DNA of 10,923 nucleotides from DATCSE01 sp036568605 (lineage in GTDB: Bacteria; Pseudomonadota; Gammaproteobacteria; Burkholderiales; Burkholderiaceae_C), in the NCBI GenBank assembly GCA_036568605.1, contig DATCSE010000514.1, positions 1-10,923 on the forward strand, written 5' to 3'. The notes under the pieces are model-generated. The model was not told where the DNA came from and searched no databases. It was given only the letters and a program-made list of their open reading frames with translations. Position numbers and translations under genes: made by a program. Within the stretch, counting starts at the first letter, position 1; each line of letters opens with the position of its first letter. Shown piece after piece: positions 7,943 to 10,923 of the stretch.

Positions 7943-9499
7943 ATGCTTCGACTCGAGCTGGTCAACATCAGCAAGCAATATCCGGCCGTCAAGGCCAACG
8001 ACTCGGTCAACCTCAAGGTCGAGCCCGGCCAGATCCACGCCGTGCTCGGCGAGAACGGCGCCGGCAAGTCGACGATGATGAAGATGATCTACGGCGCGGT
8101 CCGCCCCGACGAGGGCGAGATCCGCTGGAACGGTCAGGCGGTCAACATCCGGAACCCGCACGAGGCGCGGCACCTGGGCATCAGCATGGTGTTCCAGCAC
8201 TTCAGCCTGTTCGACACGCTGACCGCGGCCGAGAACGTCTGGCTCGGGCTGGAGAAGACGCTGTCGCTGGCCGAGGTCACCCAGCGCATCAGCCAGGTCG
8301 CGAAGGAGTACGGCCTCGAGGTCGACCCGATGCGCCCGGTGCACACGCTGTCGGTCGGCGAGCGCCAGCGGGTCGAGATCGTGCGCGCGCTCTTGACCAG
8401 CCCCAAGCTGCTGATCCTCGACGAGCCGACCTCGGTGCTGACGCCGCAGGCGGTCGACAAGCTGTTCGTCACGCTGCGCCAGCTCGCCGACGAGGGCTGC
8501 TCCATCCTCTACATCAGCCACAAGCTCGACGAGATCCGCGCGCTGTGCCACCACTGCACGGTGCTGCGCGGCGGCAGGGTCACCGGCGAGGTCGATCCGC
8601 GCACCGAGACCAACGCCGGCCTGAGCCGGCTGATGATAGGCGCCGAGCCGCCCGAGCTGCAGCACCGGCCGCCGCAGCTGGGCGACATCGTGCTCGACGT
8701 GAAGGGCCTGAGCCTGCCGAAGGAGGACCACTTCGGCATGAACCTCGCCGACATCCGCTTCGACGTGCGCGCCGGCGAGATCGTCGGCATCGCCGGCGTC
8801 TCGGGCAACGGGCAGCAGGAGCTGATGGCCGCGCTGTCGGGCGAGGACGTGCGCGCACCCAAGGGATCGATCACGCTGTTCGGCAAGGACATCGCGCAGC
8901 ACTCGCCGCGCCACCGGCGCCGCGAAGGCCTGCACTTCGTGCCGGAGGAGCGGCTGGGCCGCGGCGCGGTGCCGACGCTGTCGCTCGCGCAGAACACGCT
9001 GTTGACGCGCACCCGTGCGGTTGCCAAGTCCGGCTGGATCTCGACCGGTGAGGTCGCCACGCTGGCCGCGGACCTGATCAAGCGCTTCAACGTCAAGGCC
9101 GGTGGGCCCGACGCGGCGGCGAAGAGCCTGTCGGGCGGCAACCTGCAGAAGTTCATCGTCGGCCGCGAGATCGATGCGAAACCCAGACTCCTGATCGTCT
9201 CGCAGCCGACCTGGGGCGTGGACGTGGGCGCTGCGGCGCAGATCCGCGGCGAGCTGCTCGCGTTGCGCGACCAGGGTTGCGCGGTGCTGGTCGTCAGCGA
9301 GGAGCTGGACGAGCTGTTCGAGATCTGCGACCGGCTGGTCGTGATCGCGCAGGGCCGCATCTCGCCCAGCGTCGCGACCTCGGCGGCGACGATCGAGATG
9401 ATCGGGGAGTGGATGAGCGGCCTATGGGACAAAGGCGGGGACAAGAAGCAGGCGACCGGCACCGCCGCGCATCAGGAGGCGAGCCATGCTCAAGCTTGA
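7943..9499 (+). CDS. ABC transporter ATP-binding protein, two fused ATPase domains (nucleoside/BMP-type importer)
   Basis: A 518-residue cytoplasmic ATPase that energises an importer of the nucleoside/BMP class (NupO/YufO-like, COG3845-type). Domain 1 (about 1-235) is complete: Walker A GENGAGKST (36-44), Q-loop VFQHFSLFD near 90, signature LSVGE from 136, and Walker B LLILDEP with D160 and E161. Domain 2 (about 250-500) is degenerate: the Walker A place holds GVSGNGQQE (285-293) without Lys-Ser/Thr, the signature LSGGNLQK (396-403) is intact, and Walker B LLIVSQP has Q421 where the catalytic Glu should be. One working and one degenerate site is normal for this class and for RbsA-like sugar ATPases. 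The start at 7943 follows AGGAG with six-base spacing. The 3' end overlaps the permease by 14 nt. RbsA-type sugar importers are the main alternative, but the permease partner and purine context favour nucleosides or purines. Confidence 0.93.
   Translation: MLRLELVNISKQYPAVKANDSVNLKVEPGQIHAVLGENGAGKSTMMKMIYGAVRPDEGEIRWNGQAVNIRNPHEARHLGISMVFQHFSLFDTLTAAENVWLGLEKTLSLAEVTQRISQVAKEYGLEVDPMRPVHTLSVGERQRVEIVRALLTSPKLLILDEPTSVLTPQAVDKLFVTLRQLADEGCSILYISHKLDEIRALCHHCTVLRGGRVTGEVDPRTETNAGLSRLMIGAEPPELQHRPPQLGDIVLDVKGLSLPKEDHFGMNLADIRFDVRAGEIVGIAGVSGNGQQELMAALSGEDVRAPKGSITLFGKDIAQHSPRHRRREGLHFVPEERLGRGAVPTLSLAQNTLLTRTRAVAKSGWISTGEVATLAADLIKRFNVKAGGPDAAAKSLSGGNLQKFIVGREIDAKPRLLIVSQPTWGVDVGAAAQIRGELLALRDQGCAVLVVSEELDELFEICDRLVVIAQGRISPSVATSAATIEMIGEWMSGLWDKGGDKKQATGTAAHQEASHAQA
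9474..9479 (+). promoter_or_regulatory. Shine-Dalgarno for the ABC permease, inside the ATPase gene
   Basis: AGGAGG lies six bases before the permease ATG at 9486 and within the last codons of the ATPase gene. It fixes the permease start and points to coupled production of the two subunits. Confidence 0.8.
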
Positions 9500-10607
9500 A
9501 GTCCGCCCGCAGCCGTCGAAGCTGATGTCGTTCGCGTCGCCTATCCTGGCGCTCGCGATCACGGTCGTGATCGGCACGATCTTGTTCGCGCTGCTCGGCA
9601 AGGACCCGCTGCGCGGCCTGACGATCTTCTTCTACGAGCCGATCAAGAGCCTGTACGCGTGGAACGAGCTCGCGATCAAGGCGACGCCGCTGCTGCTGAT
9701 CGCGCTGGGGCTCGCGGTGTGCTTCCGATCCAACGTCTGGAACATCGGCGCCGAAGGGCAGTACATCCTGGGCGCGATCTTCGCGAGCGGCGTCGCGATG
9801 CAGGCCACGCCGGCGACCGGCGGCTGGTTCGTGATCCTGGTGCTGATCGCCGGCGTCGTCGGCGGCATGGTCTGGGCCGCGATCGTCGCGCTGCTGCGCG
9901 ACCGCTTCAACGCGAACGAGATCCTCGTGAGCCTGATGCTCGTGTATGTCGCCGGCTTCGTGCTGAGCTACCTGGTCTACGGGCCGTGGAAGGACCCGGC
10001 CGGCTACAACTTCCCGCAGACGATCACGTTCCTGAAGTCCACGCAGATGCCCAAGCTGTTCACCGGCTTTCGGGTCAACGCCGGCGTGATCGTCGCGCTG
10101 GTCGCGGTGGCGCTGTTCTGGGTGCTGCTGTTCCGCACGTATGCCGGCTTCCAGCTGCAGGTCGGCGGGCTCGCACCGGCGGCGGCGCGGTATGCGGGGT
10201 TCTCGTCGCGACGTGCGCTGTGGACGGCGCTGCTGCTCTCGGGCGCGATGGCCGGCCTCGCCGGCGGCCTGGAGATCGCCGGGCCGCTGGGGCAGCTGAC
10301 GCCGTACGTGCCGGCCGGTTATGGCTTCGCGGCGATCATCGTTGCGTTCGTGGGGCGGTTGCATCCGGTGGGGATCGTGTTCTCGGCGATTTTGATGAGC
10401 ATGTTCTACATCGGGGGTGAGTTGGCCCAGTCTCGGCTGGGGTTGCCGAAGTCGCTGACTGGCGTGTTCCAGGGGTTGTTGTTGTTCACGCTGTTGGCTT
10501 GCGATACGTTGATTCACTATCGCGTGCGGTGGAAGAGCGTGCCGCATGCGCATGTGCCGGCGGCGCCGGCGGCCGTGTTGGCGACGTCTTCGTCGAAGGG
10601 GGCTTGA
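9486..10607 (+). CDS. ABC transporter permease, nucleoside/BMP-type (first of an expected pair)
   Basis: A 373-residue inner-membrane permease of the BPD_transp_2/YufP-like family (COG4603-type). It shows about 8-10 hydrophobic segments, from about 16-38 to 325-345. Family segments include WNIGAEGQYILGAI (85-98), RFNANEILVSLMLVYVAGF (140-158), AARYAGFSSR (233-242), AGLAGGLEIAG (256-266) and GYGFAAIIVAFVGRLHPVGI (278-297). Its gene starts inside the ATPase gene with a strong Shine-Dalgarno, so the two products are surely partners. This class normally uses a second, different permease (YufQ-like) encoded right after, plus a BMP lipoprotein; neither follows within the remaining 316 bases. Codon use changes in the last ~85 codons: of 13 Leu codons from residue 274 on, 10 are TTG, against about one TTG before that, and GGG becomes common for Gly. 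The protein still reads as family to near residue 345; the last ~20 residues are Ala/Ser-rich. Confidence 0.92.
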   Translation: MLKLEVRPQPSKLMSFASPILALAITVVIGTILFALLGKDPLRGLTIFFYEPIKSLYAWNELAIKATPLLLIALGLAVCFRSNVWNIGAEGQYILGAIFASGVAMQATPATGGWFVILVLIAGVVGGMVWAAIVALLRDRFNANEILVSLMLVYVAGFVLSYLVYGPWKDPAGYNFPQTITFLKSTQMPKLFTGFRVNAGVIVALVAVALFWVLLFRTYAGFQLQVGGLAPAAARYAGFSSRRALWTALLLSGAMAGLAGGLEIAGPLGQLTPYVPAGYGFAAIIVAFVGRLHPVGIVFSAILMSMFYIGGELAQSRLGLPKSLTGVFQGLLLFTLLACDTLIHYRVRWKSVPHAHVPAAPAAVLATSSSKGA

Positions 10608-10677
10608 TAGGGATGAGCGCTTCTTCGTTCACGTTGTCGCTGGGCGCGGCAGCCCGCCGGTCTCGCCCGGCCGGCGA

Positions 10678-10711
10678 CCTCCTTTCATTTGCTGGCCCAA
10701 ATGAAAGGAGG
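10678..10711. repeat. Perfect 14-bp hairpin repeat (CCTCCTTTCATTTG / CAAATGAAAGGAGG)
   Basis: The left arm 10678-10691 pairs perfectly with 10698-10711 around the loop CTGGCC. The stem is A/T-rich in its inner part, unlike the surroundings. No T-run follows on either strand, so it is not a standard intrinsic terminator, though it could protect the 3' end of the transporter transcript. The stem followed by AAGCAAAGGGCC resembles palindromic intergenic repeats I recall from beta- and gammaproteobacterial genomes; this was not checked. Confidence 0.7.
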
Positions 10712-10713
10712 CA

Positions 10714-10923
10714 AAGCAAAGGGCCTCACACCCCGCTCATTCAGCACGACGGTGTGGCCACAAGAAATCGGTTGATGGCGAGCCGAGCAACTCCATCAGC
10801 GGCTCGGCCATCGCAGAAGACTTGCGACGAGAGCGCGTCCTTGCGGCGGGTCGAGCGGCTCGCTCATCAGCCGCGTTCTCTTGCCGGCGCGTTGGGATCA
10901 GATCGTATTCGGGCCCTTTGCTT
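10714..10923. repeat. 12-bp inverted repeat enclosing ~186 bp; right arm reaches the window edge
   Basis: AAGCAAAGGGCC at 10714-10725 is the exact reverse complement of GGCCCTTTGCTT at 10912-10923. Because the right arm ends at the last base, the true repeat may be longer. The left arm is joined by two bases to the 14-bp hairpin, so the right arm may lead into an inverted copy of that hairpin. This would make either two opposed repeat copies or the ends of one small element. Confidence 0.6.

Larger units (their letters stand above)
10608..10923. repeat. Repeat-like, apparently non-coding region after the ABC permease
   Basis: These 316 bases hold no gene I can support. They are less G+C-rich than the genes around them and full of inverted repeats: a 14-bp perfect hairpin (10678-10711), 12-bp inverted arms (10714-10725 and 10912-10923), an imperfect hairpin GATGGCGAGCCG/CGGCTCGGCCATC (10774-10785 with 10800-10812, one bulged base), and a short stem GCGGCT/AGCCGC (10855-10860 with 10869-10874). 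An ATG at 10614 opens a frame without stop to the edge, but its translation is Arg/Ser/Ala-rich with no domain. It resembles, from memory, the spurious 'hypothetical proteins' predicted over dispersed repeats in Burkholderiales. A small transposable or REP-like element is possible; no transposase is visible. Confidence 0.55.

Noticed and set aside
8795..9226. Second ATPase domain as a damaged or inactivated domain
   Set aside because: Loss of the Walker A lysine and Gln in place of the Walker B glutamate are normal for the second domain of this ATPase class.
9294..10553. Antisense open frame across the ABC permease
   Set aside because: Biased shadow translation; the sense strand encodes a clear membrane permease.
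10678..10711. Rho-independent terminator for the transporter operon
   Set aside because: The stem is perfect but no T-run follows on either strand; kept as a repeat or possible 3'-end stabiliser.
10614..10923. Open frame from ATG 10614 to the window edge (103 codons)
   Set aside because: Arg/Ser/Ala-rich, no domain, runs through the hairpin and inverted repeats, and looks like repeat-derived spurious frames. It does not resemble a YufQ-like permease.

Overview
The window is a high-GC (roughly two-thirds G+C) chromosomal segment. Its codon use (CTG, GCG, CGC, GGC), gene content and layout suggest a betaproteobacterium, most likely of the order Burkholderiales. That placement comes from recognising protein families and was not tested by any search. 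The segment is a purine salvage and degradation locus: guanine and related bases are imported, guanine is deaminated to xanthine, and xanthine is oxidised to urate.

Layout. Positions 1-3870 hold xdhA and xdhB on the minus strand, reading leftwards. XdhA is the [2Fe-2S]/FAD subunit. XdhB is the molybdopterin subunit; it has no stop in the window and is cut by the left edge just after its catalytic glutamate. Positions 3871-4017 are a divergent control region with a perfect 14-bp palindrome at its exact centre and several TATG/CATA half-sites. From 4018 rightwards, all on the plus strand, come a LysR-type regulator, guanine deaminase (guaD, overlapping the regulator by ATGA), an NCS2/AzgA-type purine base permease, the double ATPase of a nucleoside/BMP-type ABC importer, and one permease of that importer overlapping the ATPase by 14 nt. 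The last ~316 bases (10608-10923) hold no convincing gene but a repeat-like region: a 14-bp perfect hairpin and a 12-bp inverted repeat whose right arm touches the window edge.

How the genes work together. The NCS2 permease and the ABC system are two import routes for purine bases or nucleosides. GuaD makes xanthine, and XdhAB oxidises xanthine (and hypoxanthine) to urate with electrons passing Mo -> FeS -> FAD -> NAD+. The LysR protein is the obvious candidate regulator of both arms. Not visible are xdhC (the usual XdhB maturation factor, expected beyond the left edge), the second ABC permease and the BMP substrate-binding protein (possibly beyond the right edge), and the urate-degrading enzymes.

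Novelty. I see no wholly new system. The main points for follow-up are the symmetric divergent operator, the regulator-enzyme translational coupling, the hairpin before the ABC genes, the repeat region where a second permease would be expected, and a sharp codon-use change at the end of the ABC permease.
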